A stretch of 64,000 nucleotides of DNA from Saposhnikovia divaricata (GCA_036435485.1 CM071601.1:184300939-184364938); one strand, 5' to 3'; numbered from the stretch's first letter, positions 24,986 through 38,299 are shown. Numbers and translations are program-made. Notes: generated from the letters alone by a model not told the origin.

Positions 24986-25099
24986 GCTTCTTGGCTTTGT
25001 TGAAAACTTTTAAGTGATTGTTTTGAAGTTTTGGTAATGGTATTTTTCTTGCTAAAATATGTTTGAATGGTGTTGTGAGAATAAAGATGAAAGAGGATG

Positions 25100-25111
25100 G
25101 GTTTATATAAT
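25100..25111 (-). promoter_or_regulatory. TATA-like element of paralog B
   Basis: The minus strand reads CCATTATATAAACCCATCC, about 120 bp upstream of the start at 24985. The TATATAAACCC core matches that of paralog A. Confidence 0.55.
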
Positions 25112-25647
25112 GGAAAGATCGGAAATTTCTGGAAAATACTGGCAAATAGTTCAGAGGAAACAGCGTTGAAAGTTGGGAAGTAATGCTTGTTCCAAAGTTG
25201 AACGCAACTTCCATAGTTGCGTAACACGCGTCACATTTTGAAACATTATTTTAATACTAACCCTTCCTTCCACGTTTTATAAATTCTGGAATATACACAT
25301 CACCATTAGTGTGACGTGTCAACATCTTAGACCGATACTAGATTTGTGTCATCATCTGACCACAGTGTTCTGTGTTTCTGGTCTCATTTAGCTCACCACA
25401 ACCACAACTTTAAATATAGGAGTATCTACTTATTATCAATACAATTTTTTTAAAAATTTATTAATTTTAGTTATACCTGAACAACATGCAAATTTTTGTT
25501 TCTACTAGATTTGTTAATCTGTCCCACCCACCTCCTTCACCAACAAACACTGTTTACTACAAATTCTTTATAAATTCTGAATGTACAACTCACATTCATG
25601 TCACGTTGATATGATTTTTATAAAATGTTGTATGAACTTTTATATAA

Positions 25648-25840
25648 GAGAAAAAGGACCCTAAGATATATCTCAGGGAACTTTTCCTAAGATACATACA
25701 AACTAACTCTAAATTTTTCTGGACCAGCAGGGCTAATTAAAAAAATTATGAATGTACTAAAACACCCACCTTATTTTTACATATAAAAGATGGATATCTT
25801 AGGGAACTTACCTGAGATATATCTCAGATTCCCCAACCTC
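25648..25840. mobile_element. MITE with 9-bp target duplication (Mutator-type)
   Basis: 193 bp flanked by TTTATATAA on both sides (25639-25647 and 25841-25849). The inverted terminal parts contain CTAAGATATATCTCAGGGAA at the left and CTTACCTGAGATATATCTCAG at the right. CTGAGATATATCTCAG at the right is a perfect 16-bp palindrome. A 9-bp duplication points to the Mutator superfamily. No ORF. Confidence 0.7.
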
Positions 25841-25849
25841 TTTATATAA

Positions 25850-26292
25850 TCCCTCTGTTTATTAATTTCATAGAATTAAAGGTAATTACAAATTTAATCC
25901 ATCAGATAACTTACTAGTATGAAATTTACCTATAATTGAGTAAATAAACCAATACCATAGAAATTAGTAATCCCATGAAACAAAGTCATAGCCTTCTTGG
26001 CTTCATTTTACGAGATTTCGATAATACCAGTTGTAAAAAAGTAAAATACTCATAAAACAAGCCAACATTATCTTGCAAGAGCATACAGTTCTAGTAAGCG
26101 AGAAAGACAGCATACATGACCACTAGACTTTAAAAGTTGCAGGACTCATACTCCAACTTCAAGAGTTTGCAAAACATCATTAATGATAAAATAATAGATC
26201 AAGCATTTTAAAACTCTAAACCAAGGATTTCGCTCCATGAACATCCTATCAAGATCTCTTCGAGGGCCATGAAAAGTTTGATCAGACGGATT
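25850..26292. other. 3' flank and 3'UTR of the SR gene
   Basis: Downstream of the SR stop codon on the minus strand. It must contain the 3'UTR and poly(A) site, but I cannot place them. No other feature. Confidence 0.4.
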
Positions 26293-29200
26293 TCAAGATC
26301 GCACCTGAAACAGACCAATATATCCCATAAAACCACATGATTTACTATAATACTAATATGTAAATTAATGTAGTGCAACAAAACTTTAATCTGTTGCTAA
26401 TTAAAACCCAAAAACTACAATAGTAAATGTTATCCTCCTACTATATACACTCATGCCACAGGGAATTCACCTACTAATGAAAAACCTTTTCTCTAAAACA
26501 AATACATATCTCGATGGTTAATCACTAATTAGCACAAAGCCAGAGCAAGTAGAATAATAAGGTACATGGCCCAATTGCCTTGCACATTATAAACCTAAAC
26601 AAGTTGCATAAACACACATACCATCTTCAAAATATAATTAAAACAAAAAACAAAATTGATGTCTTTTACCTTAACATACAATGAACATTATTATGGATCC
26701 TTAATTATGTGTGAATAAGTGACTCACTGTGACTGCACAAGGATGTCCCTGTCAACTTGGGCTTACAACATATTTCTTGTTTCTGATTTCCATGGTTAAG
26801 GCTAACATTTATATTCAAGAGTCCACACTAAAAGCCTGTCAGCTATTAGCCTAAAGCATATGATTGACACTATAACCTATAGTATGGAACTTCTAATACA
26901 TTTATTTATGTCAAGAGTCCTTATAGAATTACTTCTGGTACCTAATTCCTAGTTCTGCTTGTTTCACAGAAAAACTAGAGGGAGAACAAGCAGGATCTGC
27001 TGAATTGTATATAAAGTTTCAATTTTGTTTGGGAAGATGAATTTCCAGGAGAGAAACAGACTTTTACACAAAGAAGTGGGAGCTTTTTTAAGTACTCTAC
27101 ATGCTCACATCAATTAGCATTCAACTTTAACTAGCTACAAGTGTTACATCACTGAATTGTGTACACAGAACATATATATGTCAACCACTTCAAAAAAGAA
27201 TGTTCACCTGTTCTGGGGACGCAGACACGGATCTGGATTTAGGCCTGCATATATGATAAAAAGAACGTAAGCTTATATGCAAGAACTTGCAAAATGAAAG
27301 CAGAAAAATATTTTATAAGATTTTGATACCTGGATGATTTGACAGGAGATGCTGATCTAGACTTTGATAATGACCTGGATACAGACCGTTCCCGAGATTT
27401 GCTGCAGAATGAAACAGTACATTCTCAGTTAAACCAGTAATATTCAGGATCAATTTATATAAAGGAACCAAGCTCATACCTCCTATCCCTTTTTAAGCTT
27501 CTACTCCTACTCCGGCTCCTACTTGGGCTCCTTGATAGACTACGCTCAAACTTGCTAACCTTAAATCCGAGAAAGCGGTATCAGAGCAACATTAGAAACA
27601 CACATACTGGAAGCAATTGGTTCATGCCAGTGAAGATCCAAGTACCCAGCTTTGAAGAGTAACAATCCATTTTTCATGTCATTCACAGATTTCATCATTT
27701 GTTATCATTTTAATTTTGGTTTAATCAATTATTCTATTTTCAACTATTCTATGTTTAACTAAGTACTAACTCACATTTTATACTTTTAATTTTAGCAAAC
27801 TTGAATGCAGAAACACCGCTATGAATCCCCTTTTTTTTTTGGGGTGGGGGGGGTCCCTCTGTCTTGATTTGGCTCATTAGCTGAGCACAAAGTCATTTGC
27901 CCCAAGCGAACCATTAAGCGTCCATAAGGCGGGCAGAAAGTGTAAAGCGTCCTCGTCGCCTCCCACAAAAGTGTTAATGCGGTCGACCTGGACGCCACAG
28001 ACGTTTAATGCACGTCACGGAAGCCTTATGGACACCAGAGCTGCTACTTTCATCTTTTTAAATTTTGTATTATGATTAAAATTTATCATGTTCGTTTTAT
28101 TTCCAAATAACACAATTGCAACAAAATCACTAATTTTATCTTAAAACAGAACTTTGAACTTTATTGTTTAGAGTAGGAGTATAGTAGGCTTTGAAATTAT
28201 AATGCTTGAGAAAATGTTTTTGAGCTTCTATAAACTCATATTTCATGTAAAATATAGAATACGTCTTTGGAGTCCAACAAGTATACAACTAAAGATGTAA
28301 ATAACACAAGAAGTAAAGGTAACACACTTCCTCGACTACAAAAATCTAAAATAGAGTAAAACAAAAAAGTTATCCTACATAAATAGCATTCACATCAATG
28401 GAAAAACAAGAATGAGGATTACCCGAATATAAGTTTTTGTCCATGGATTTTTGAACTCGGTATCATCAAGTTTCTTAATCTGAATTAATACATCAAAACC
28501 ATTACTGCATCATATGTTGTAGCAAACAACTTACAGAGTATAATCTTATTCATACAGAGAAGGAATCAATAACTTACAGCATATTTCATGTCTTCATAAT
28601 TCGTATAATCAACCAAACCATAGGCACCTGAATAAGATAAAAGAATATTAAGAAAAGCTGGAAAATGACAATGTGGAATCCAGGCATATATTGCCGAAAA
28701 TCCAAGTATAACGATGTAGACTTATAACAATATCTGATTCCCTAAACTAATGGTGGATTGCAGGTAAGGGATATCATACCTCTCATGTAGTGTGACTCAT
28801 GAGTGCAATTTTAACTATAATATAATATACTCCAACATAAGAAGACAAACATCCGTTTAATTTATAAGTGAGGAATATAAATAACCAGCAATGTTCAGAT
28901 AACATCTCTGTTACGAACGAGGGCTACTATATCTTACAGATAATGTCAATAAAAAGTTGAAACAATGGTTTCAATGGAATAGACTAAAATTGGACTTCAA
29001 ACTGATATCAGGTAAGTAAAGCTCCATCTAAAAGAACATATTACTGACAGGTATGTGCTTGAACTAATTCCTCTAACTACCAGTTTTAAAATTCCCAGAG
29101 ATCTACATGATTAACGATTTACTAGAGTAATATATGGCAGAATGGAGGTCATGTGAACACAAGGTAGCAGAAGAAGTTAAGTGCCAAATGCCAATAAAAC

Positions 29201-30341
29201 CTTCAAACTCGATATATGAGCATTGTCCGTTAAATTGATAAAACCAATGAAATAGTAAAACAGTCATAAGAAGAATGTACTTAAACTACCCAAATAAAAA
29301 AAATTGTTAAAAACTTGAAGTAAAGCAAGTCATACCATCTCTGTCACGAAAAACTTCAGCGAAGGACACATCACCAGCTTTCCGCATCTGATCCTGAAAT
29401 GATTTTAATACCAAAGTCACTCAGCATGCGCTGATAGAATTTTAGTTGTCATGGGGTAGAACTAATTTTGTTAACTTCATACCTTCAAATCTTGCCAGGA
29501 AGCTGATGATGGAAGACCACGAACAATAACTGCAACAAATAAACAAGATTGTATTCAATTTATAAGGGTATTGTTCTGTTAATTACATTCTGCCTACAAC
29601 AATATACAAGCACTAGCTAGACACAGTTCAATAGTCTATTGGACACAATTAGTTCTACCGCGAAACTCAGAGTGGCGCGAAATGGTGGGACGTCCTCTAC
29701 CACCCCCAAAACTACCACCACCATAGCCACCACGACGATCACTTGAAGATGCCCTTCTACCACCATGAGCGAGTTCAACCTACACATGACCATTAATGAT
29801 TATTAAGCAACTACAAAAAAAACGGTGTGCTGATGGAAAGTAGATGAAAAACATATACAAATTACCCTCAATCTACAACCGTCAAAATTATAGCCATCTC
29901 GACCCCTGATTGCATCATCAGCATCCCGCGGATCGTCAAACTACAGATGAGTTTATTTGGGTTACCAAAAAGATAAATAGTTTCTAAAAAAACGAATTGA
30001 AGGCACCTCTGATTTTTATTTTTACTTTACTAGCCAGATTATTTAAGAATACCTCCACAAAACAAAAGCAAGGAGGACGTGATGGAATCTTCAATTCAAT
30101 ATCCACTATACGGCCATACTGCAAGAGAACAAATGAAGCAATAAAGCCATGTACACCATTCATAATATGCCCCTCCTTTGACCACATACAGTTTTTAATA
30201 ATTCATGTGCAGCACATCAAGATCGGAACCACATTGGGGACAGGGAAAACAAACCTTGTAAAACAGATCATCAATTTCCGATTCTCTTATGTCCAATGGG
30301 AGATTCCCCACATAGATAGTGCGAGAGAAACGACTACTCAT
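26293..30341 (-). CDS. SR34A: SR34A-like serine/arginine-rich splicing factor (253 aa, 12 coding exons)
   Basis: Spliced minus-strand gene. Coding exons: 30341-30255, 30118-30053, 29940-29866, 29779-29659, 29529-29483, 29393-29336, 28627-28578, 28479-28423, 27559-27480, 27401-27330, 27244-27208, 26304-26293. Every intron is GT-AG and the phases add up to 253 codons plus TGA. Residues 7-78 are RRM1 (RNP2 IYVGNL at 9-14; the RNP1 region contains FCFVEF). A Gly/Ser/Arg linker with GGYGGGSFGGGRG follows. The pseudo-RRM carries the invariant SWQDLK at 127-132. The RS tail covers 188-253 (SPSRSRSRSRS). This is the plant SF2/ASF (SR34/SR30) subfamily, nuclear proteins that define exons and choose splice sites. 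The degenerate RNP1 (CFCF where the SR34 type has GYAF) and the C-terminal EQVRS fit SR34A best. The tail is shorter than I recall for the Arabidopsis protein. All frames are intact. Confidence 0.92.
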
Positions 30342-31190
30342 TTTCAATTACAAAGAGAATGTTTTCAACTGAACAGAGCCTGCAGAAGACAATAAGATTG
30401 TGAATGAAGAACCAATCTAACAATTATGTCAAAAATAAGTAAGAACATTTTCATCTCCATGTAGATAACATGAAATAACTAAAGCCAAAGCATGAACAAC
30501 AAAGCAAACCATCGGACAATCCTCAACGTTGAGTGCTGTCCCACAAGATCCCTTGTTTTTATATTCCAATATCATCTCACTCTACATTCTATTTAATATA
30601 AAGAACAGACGCTATATATCACCAAATAAATAATCGCAGACCAACTAACTAATTTGCGCAAGAACCTCTATATACAGAAATACAGTTCTCTCATGGGAAC
30701 AAACATGTGCTCGTCTTCCAAAACATTTCTTCGAATGGACATGTAAATTCACAAACAATTGACCTCACAGAAAGCCACATTATCGAAAACTTGAACCTAA
30801 AACCAAAAGCCAACATCTTAATTCTTAGCAATCAAATAAAAGCACAAAAATCAAGAACAATTCAAGAGGAATAAATATAAAGATTAAAATTTAGGCAAAT
30901 ACATAACCCTAGAATCAACCACAATAAGCCACAAAAGATACTAACAAACTTAAAGAAAATGCAAAACCAACAAATCAACTAAAATCAGGGGTCAAGATAA
31001 TTAAAAGAAACAAAAGATTAGATCTCATCCGCAAGTATATGACATAATGGATGACATTACACATACATTCGAAGATAAATCGAATGATAAAAAAGGAGAT
31101 ATACCTAGTTCGCACAGCTCTGCAATGGAGTAATTGAGGATTGGGGAGAGATTTAGGGCTTTTGTAATGAGTGTAGCAGTATATGTTGTT
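30342..31190 (-). other. 5'UTR of the SR gene with a 724-bp leader intron
   Basis: UTR exon 2 is 30379-30342, with acceptor CTTCTGCAG ending at 30380. UTR exon 1 ends at 31105 with donor GTATAT, and probably begins near 31180-31200 (CATTACAAAAGCCCTAAATC at about 31150-31170). Leader introns of this type are common in plant SR genes and often raise expression. Boundaries are inferred from splice consensus only. Confidence 0.6.
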
Positions 31191-31479
31191 GGGTACCTCG
31201 TACACGTCTCTATTATTTATTGTCTTTTTTGTTTTTCTTCTTATTCTTTGAAGGTCCTTTTTGTTTTTTTTTCTGCCAAAAAAATATTTATTTTATAAAT
31301 AAATTAAATCTGTGTAAAGGGCATTCAAAAAAATTTATTATCTAATCAAAAGATACACATTGTTTCCAAACATTCATATTCATATAATTAAAACTTAATT
31401 TTCAACGAAGAGAATCCTTTTGGTTATACATGCAACTAATTATCCTACAAACTAACTAAATAAATAAAGAGAAAATTGG
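31191..31479 (-). promoter_or_regulatory. Presumed promoter region of the SR gene
   Basis: The sequence upstream of the first UTR exon is AT- and T-rich. I found no clear TATA box. The MITE at 31480 limits the unique promoter to under 300 bp. Confidence 0.35.
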
Positions 31480-31680
31480 ACCGGAGGACAACCTCAGGGA
31501 TCTCCCCTAAGATTATAAAAATATGTACTTATAAAGTAAGGGGCCCCGCAAAGGCATTTTTGTAAATATTAATTTTTTATCAGTGATTTACATAAATACC
31601 CTTAAATTTGTATTGGAAATATTTTAACCTCAGGTAGAACCCTGAGATCATCCTCAGGCACATAAAACTCTTGTGAATCT
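31480..31680. mobile_element. MITE-like inverted-repeat element
   Basis: The left part, GGACAACCTCAGGGATCTCC, and the reverse complement of the right part, CCTGAGGATGATCTCAGGG, form imperfect inverted termini. The layout and wording (ACCTCAGG, CCTAAG) recall the MITE at 25648-25840. I could not fix the target duplication, so the edges are approximate. Confidence 0.45.
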
Positions 31681-31751
31681 TCAGGTTCTCTTGACTATGA
31701 TTTTTTATCTTTTATTTTCTTGTAATTATGGTCTCTTGACCTTTCAAGATT

Positions 31752-32424
31752 GCTCTGATACCAATTGTTGTTCCAGTTAACGAATAGTATTTGTAGAAGG
31801 GGGGTTGAATACAAATATAAACAATTCAAAATATTCCAACAAGATATTACTTTTGATAACGATTTGCTTTGGATTATAATCAAGATATAATTACAATCCT
31901 AATCCTAAACTCTGAGATCTTGTTTGTCAGACTCAGCTCCTACTATTAAAGACTAGCTTCTAGCACACATATTAAACATTGTAGTTATGCCTCTAGTTCT
32001 AATAGATTTTTCTATCGTCAAACTGTACTATTGCTAAGATATTCTATGTGTTTAGCAATATAGATGAGCAATACTAGAAAACCTAGCAAGCTACCCAATA
32101 CAATAGCTTAACAAGTATTTATAAACATATTCAATGAAGTAAACAACTCGAACAAGAACTTTATCTTTAGTCTGTCTCTCTTTTACTTCAGACTTTGATT
32201 CCATGTAGAACTCTTCAGCAACAGTCTTTACAGCCTTATCAAGTATTTACTGTTCATTTGAATACTTGCTTCCATAATTATATTCCAATTAGAACTCTAA
32301 TTATGCTTTCGACCTTACTTTGGAGTCTCTAACATATTTATCCATCGATTGTCAACGCCTCTTATTATCCACCGATCTATCCACTAGAGCATTATCCATC
32401 GATGCACTATTTAAGCTATCCACT
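31752..32424 (-). mobile_element. Truncated Ty1-copia LTR plus primer site
   Basis: On the minus strand an LTR end (GAACAACA, ending at 31766) is followed by ATTGGTATCAGAGC. The primer-site core TGGTATCAGAGC occupies 31752-31763, then about 70 bp of leader. The LTR runs rightward until the gypsy LTR begins at 32425 and cuts it off. The pyrimidine-rich TTCAACCCCCCTTCTAC at about 31797-31815 is the usual copia LTR end signature. Its other part is not recognisable beyond 46560. Confidence 0.65.
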
Positions 32425-35400
32425 TGCAAGAACCCCAAATTTTGGATATAATTAAAACTTTTTCTTATGTACTGAGGTAATGGTGAATAGTGATTACGAC
32501 TACGATGTAACGATTAAGATAATGAATGAAAGGAATAGATTTGGATTCAAATGTTTATATGCCATGAAGAATACTATTGGTTGACACTTTAGATAAGAAT
32601 TATTTATCTCCTAGGGAATTGAGATTTGATAATTCTAAAGGAGAAGATTATTCTTATGTTATCCAAATCGATATCTGTTATTGGTCCAGTGGGTCCGTAA
32701 AAAGGTTAAGGAACGATCGAAAGAGATCAGGGACAATTGTACAACCCTAAGAGGAGGAGTAAAGAAAAATGGATGAATAGTGATTTTGGTGGACATAGGA
32801 ATATTATTAGACGACGCTATATAGAAGTACCCGGAACGAAATTTTGAGTTCGTATTAGTGATCCAGGGGAAAAAGAGTGTATGTAAAAACTGTGGGATTC
32901 TGAAAAATAGCATTTTTATTTTCCCCGAGATTTCCCTGGATACTGAAAGACTTAAGGAATTATTAAAGGGATTTAAGGAAATAGGTTCAAGAATTATTAA
33001 AGAGGATGGAGGATGATAGTATAAATATTAAGACGGATTCCGGTAAAACCCTAACTAGAAACGATTGAGTTATTCCTCCGAACGATCAATGAATTGAGTA
33101 ATAAACGGACAAAGAAACAAGTAAAGATCCAAGATGTATGATGAGCTAGTGGAAGGTGACATAATCACTTTATGCAAGATAAAATCAAAGAAACCAAGCT
33201 AGTTACAAAGCTAACTAGTAATCTTAGCAATCAAACCAAGTACTTAGCATTCTTTCTCATCCTGCCATACCAAAATCAACACTTGTCCACCAAGATGATG
33301 TATGCCATGACCTAGTACCTTTAATAAAGTAACTTTATGGTAGATATTTTCCTAATAATGCAATAGATGCAAGCAAGACCAAGCAACTCCATTTTCTCCA
33401 TTTTGAACAAACTGCCCAGCAGAACCTCCTCCAAGAAGAAAATTCATATCTCCATTTCTATCCATGATAAAATCACCAAATTTTAACCATAGCTTCTCCA
33501 CTCCATGGGCAACATTCGTTCAAAATTTCATGGCAATCTAATGAGTGTAGCCTAGTCAAATACCTTTCCCAAATTGAAGAAACCAAACTGCCTGTTCTTG
33601 ACAATTTTCTGTAACGATTTTCAAACAGCCATATCTCCTTCATTACTCAATGGAATTTGGTGTTCTTTAGCTTGTTGGAAAGCTGGTTAGATGCTCTACA
33701 ACTCTCCTTTAGAATCCTTGTCCATAAAATCATGGTAAGGGCCTCGTTTTTGCAGATCTTTGTGATGAAATATAACCTTCATGAACTAACTTTGATTTCT
33801 TGTTTTGTTTGGATGATCTAAGCAATCCTAAGGCCATACAAGGACAAACCAAGGCTTAGTCATGTATTAGGATACTCCAGGGAAGGTATAACTCTTAAGA
33901 AACCCTAGAACTTATTTTGAGTTTTTGTGATTATTGGATTAGTTTTGATGATGATGTGGTTTTAAGCATATAAGCATGATTATGTAGTTGATTTAGTTGA
34001 TTTAACCATATAATGAGGATGAGTTGAGATGTTCCTGGACTTATGAGGTGTATATCATGAATGTAAGATGTTTGGTTTGCCCGGTGTGGCTTGGTTGTGT
34101 TGTTATGATTTTTGGAACGTCCGATTTATAGCCGTCGTAATGCAGAATTTTTGTTAACACTTAGAAACCGAGCATGACAGTAAATATAATTTCCTGACCT
34201 TGATAATATTATGACTGGTCCTTGTAGATCTCGAGCCATAGATCATTTTGGCATGAGAATCAAAACATTCCGACTTACGGTTTAGGAGTTATGATCAAAT
34301 TACTAAAATTGGTCCGGAACCGTAAGTAAAAGTTCGTAACTTCAATTGAACCCTCGTAAAGCATGTTACTCAATGACGAATCTTGGTAAATAAATAATAG
34401 GGGTCATAAGGAAGGTATGAAAGAAAACCACATATCAAACGGATCGTTTTCCAATTTTATAAAAATATTTGAATCGAGGTTAAACGCGAACGAACCCCTA
34501 AAAACCCGCTTGGTTATAACTTTGGTAAAACACTTAGAAAACGAACGATAAAACTCGAGGTGTAATCTCGGTTCGTAATCGATCAACTTTAGAACTTATA
34601 CGACTTAAGTATATACCGAGTGTGGGTTCGATGACATGTCGTAATAGCGAACAAATGTCGAATCGTAGCGGTAATAAAAAGAGTTACACTAAAAGGTGTA
34701 TAACGAGATAATTCGAAAACGTGTTTCGATTTAAGTGAAGTTTTTACCTAGACTTTTAAAAGGTGTTAAGTGGTTAATCTCGAATGTTCTGATTGTTATA
34801 GATCAGCGAGCAGACCCAGGACACGCTATCTCCACCCACGCCCAATTACCAGGCAAGTGTTCAAAACTTTGAACCTGTTGTTGTGATAATATATATATGT
34901 GATTGCCATCTTACATATGCCATAGCATGCATGCCTATTGTCAACTTATACTATGATACCTGTTCCCTGAATTGCTATTGGCTTATAGACTAGATACGAA
35001 CTATCAGTTATAAGCCGGATTGTTTTGATAAGACCCTTAGCGAAGAGCATATGATATTCATTCTTAAATATAGACCGGGAGTCGGTATTTTGAGATACAG
35101 ATAGTCGTGGAAACCCGGAGGGATTCCAACGGCAGATTATTATTGATATTGAGGAATGTTATTATTAAACGTTATTTACATTTCCATAAAGTATCAATTA
35201 CTTGGAAATATTTCGAGGAATGTTATTCGAGTATTATCTCAGTCGAGAGATATTAAATGAATGTTAGTTTCGAATATTCATTTAGAGTTGATTATTTAAG
35301 GAATATTATTTTGATGTTCATTAGAATGTTATTTATTAAATGAATATTACTTTCGAATATTTATTTAAGGTTTATGTACTTAAGGAATATTATTTTAAAA

Positions 35401-37196
35401 TATTCATTGGAAGTTCTAATTACTTAAGGGATATTATTTCGAATATTCCTTTAAAGTTTTGATTACTAAATGAATATTATTTGGATATTCATTTAGAAGA
35501 TTATTTATTAAATGAATATTATTTTCAAATATTAATTTAAAGTTTGACTCATTTATTGAATATTATATTAAATACTTATTGGAGTCTAATTATTAATGAA
35601 TATTATTTTGAATATTCATTTAAGGAGTGATTTATTTAGTAAATAATTCTATATATTCATTCGAGGATTACTTACGAGCAATATTATGATTTAATAATAT
35701 TCTGTAATTATTATTGAGTTAATAAATATTCTTGAAATATTTATTTAATTCTTTTAAATTCTTTTTAAAATGATTTATATTATTTGGGAATTATCTTTCA
35801 CCTCCGGATATTATGTAAAATATTTCGGAGTCTTTTTACGACTATTTTATCAAGGAAAGGTTTCCAACTCTTTATTTTTTTCATTTAAATCTATCTTAAA
35901 AGGATTTAAATGTTCGCTCAAACTTCCATATTATAAGGGAACCTTACTTGAGAAAGGTTATTTATCTTGTTGACTTCCCGGTCATAATTTATCCTTTTCA
36001 CTCGCAACTTGGTTGCTATGGACTCATTAAGTCTGTGTGTACCTTCTCATCATTCGAGGTGTTAGATTGTTGGAACAAGTTGATATCCATTAACAAGCAA
36101 AAGCTTGGGAAATGTTGGTGAATTTTCCTTTCCAACTAGATACGACTACTTTGTGGAGTCTTATCAACAAGTATTTCACTTGGGGAAGGGAGGACAAACT
36201 CTACGTTTCAATGCTGTGGATTTATTCGAACTAGGAGTCGTGTGTAAGAGGCCGAGTCGCGCGGTCCATCACAAGGCCTAACCATTGGCCAGGGAGTTAC
36301 TATTAAAGGCAATCGATAAGTGGAGCCGTCAGTTCTTCCTTCTACCGGTAGTAAACTATAGTGGGCTGTACCATCCCCGACTGATCATCAGGGAGTGGGA
36401 CAGCTGGCGCGTGATAACTCCAGTATTGGTTCATCTCCCAAATTGGGAATTCCCTGCAACACGTATCGAAGAGACTTCTTTCAGGTTGACGGTGTCTTCC
36501 GCAACACGTATCGAAGAGACTTCTTTCAGGTTGTAGGACTTCGAAAAATGTTAATAACTGGAATTGAATTATTTTTCTTGCAAGTTCCTCTTTATATGAT
36601 AAATGATAATATCTTGCTTATTTTGACTTAGCAGATATTTCCACAAAATAAATACTTTAAGTTACCATGTAACTTCATCCTTTATATTATACTGGCACTA
36701 ACTTCGTTAATGCATGGCATATGGAAATAATGATATTTCGAACTGTTATATACTATCACTGTCCTGTTATATTATTGTTGGTGGACTATTGATCACCCTT
36801 GCTTTATTATTATATCACAACAACAGCTAGACCAGATGACTCGCACAAGGCGCACTCGATGCTGGCGAGGACGATGAGACTACCGGAGCCGAAGAGAAAG
36901 CTATTGGTAGGATAGATTCATTCTTTCAGTACCAAATATATGGGCTGGTTTGACTTATGACAATGGATGGCAAAGAGTATGTATTCACATTGTAATTCTT
37001 TTTGGATTGTAAGAACTCATAATGTGCTTAATAAAATTTGGTAGTTACTCTGATTTCATCTTTGGGACTATAACGGGTGTGTTTTATGTTGTTGTTTTGG
37101 GTCACAAGGTTGTAATTTAATATTTATGTTGAGTTTGTGGATGGAAATTGAGACCGTAACGACCAGATCCATGACCCCGAATCTGGGGGTGTTACA
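32425..37196 (+). repeat. Left LTR of the Tekay-type element (4772 bp)
   Basis: Full-length LTR. It matches 42770-46560 for its first 3.77 kb at roughly 97-98% by eye. Short frames repeated at 34404-34586 and 44761-44943, and at 35770-35973 and 46137-46340, are simply LTR sequence. A 46-bp tandem duplication with CACGTATCGAAGAGACTTCT lies near 36450-36530, in the part missing from the right LTR. Confidence 0.93.
35110..35770 (+). repeat. AATATT-rich short repeats inside the LTR
   Basis: Some 15 imperfect repeats of about 35-45 bp built on AAATGAATATTATTTTGAATATTCATTT, each with its own dyad symmetry. The same block is present at 45480-46130 in the right LTR. Confidence 0.8.
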
Positions 37197-37200
37197 GAAG

Positions 37201-37212
37201 TGGTATCAGAGC
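37201..37212 (+). other. Primer binding site, initiator tRNA-Met type
   Basis: TGGTATCAGAGC, 4 bp after the LTR end at 37196. Start of minus-strand DNA synthesis in the gypsy element. Confidence 0.9.
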
Positions 37213-38299
37213 GTACGTTATAAACCCCAGAGATGAGGTGACGTTAAAACAATAAATGCACTAAGATAATAAGAACTCTTGTCAAGTTCATAGTCGGACT
37301 ACTTAATGTAGTGATGACATATAAAACCCTTATAGGAACTCTTAAGTATCATGATAGTAACTTAGCTCGATATCGTATCGATGAGTAAGGCGTCAGACCT
37401 TGAGGCATACGAGCAGCAACGCGATAATGCTTTATATATTGAAGATCAGCGGGTAAATTCGATGGAGTACCCTATTGGAGACCCGGAAGAGGTTCCAGCA
37501 GATAAGGAAAATCCTGTTAGGATAAGGAGCTTACCCTCGAGGAATGAGGGCTGTAACCAGAAAGACCGAGATGATTAAGGTATAGTGCTCAGAAAAGTGA
37601 GCATAAAGGACTAAGCTATTAGCAAGAGAACTGAAGATTCATGTTCGATTCGTGGCCGGACTACTGGAGGTAGTACCAGCAAGTAAGACGGATTGGAAGA
37701 ATTACTTGAGATCTTATACGGGAATAGATGAGAATCATTAGAGACTTTCATATTAACGAAAAGAGTGCTAGAGGGATGTATGATTATCAAATACATCGAT
37801 ATAGGACGAGGAGCAGAGTCCCTAGGAATAGTTAAGAAGGAGACATTAAGTGCCATATCATTTGACAAATGAATTAGTATGAATATTGTCAGTAATAATT
37901 CACCTTGAGAAGGCAGATGTCATAGGTTGTAATTTATAGAACCAAATTGAGGTTGATGAAGTTGTTTTTGAATCAGTTAGAAAGTAAAGACATTGGGAAG
38001 TGACAACATGATTGGATAAAGTTATATAAGGAAGTAGTAAGCAAGACAATGATCTCAGAACCTACCGGAAGATAAGACCAGTGAGTCAAGATGAACTCGT
38101 AATGAGACTACTGCCAGAGACTGAGTATAGAGTTAATTCAACTCAGTTAAATGATGAACAAAAATAACGTTAGATGCATGTGATTCAGAGGAATATTAAA
38201 TTCTTTCTTTTCGTTGAATGGATTATAGTAGTTACCTTAAGTTTACTCCGACGCGGAATTATAATGGATCAAGTAATACGATCAGCAGTTAAAGAGAAA
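37213..38299 (+). other. Gag region of the Tekay element, unrecognisable
   Basis: Position demands gag, but no frame longer than 65 codons survives (37381-37578), and I cannot align it to a capsid or zinc knuckle. Confidence 0.4.

Noticed and set aside
24963..25227. Two 83-codon frames upstream of paralog B
   Set aside because: They overlap the gene start, its TATA-like box and each other in different frames.
29984..30395. 67- and 132-codon frames across SR gene exons
   Set aside because: They read through introns, or antisense to exons that are explained by the SR34A model.
34404..34586. 60-codon frame repeated at 44761-44943
   Set aside because: Duplicated only because both copies lie in the two gypsy LTRs; same for 35770-35973 and 46137-46340.
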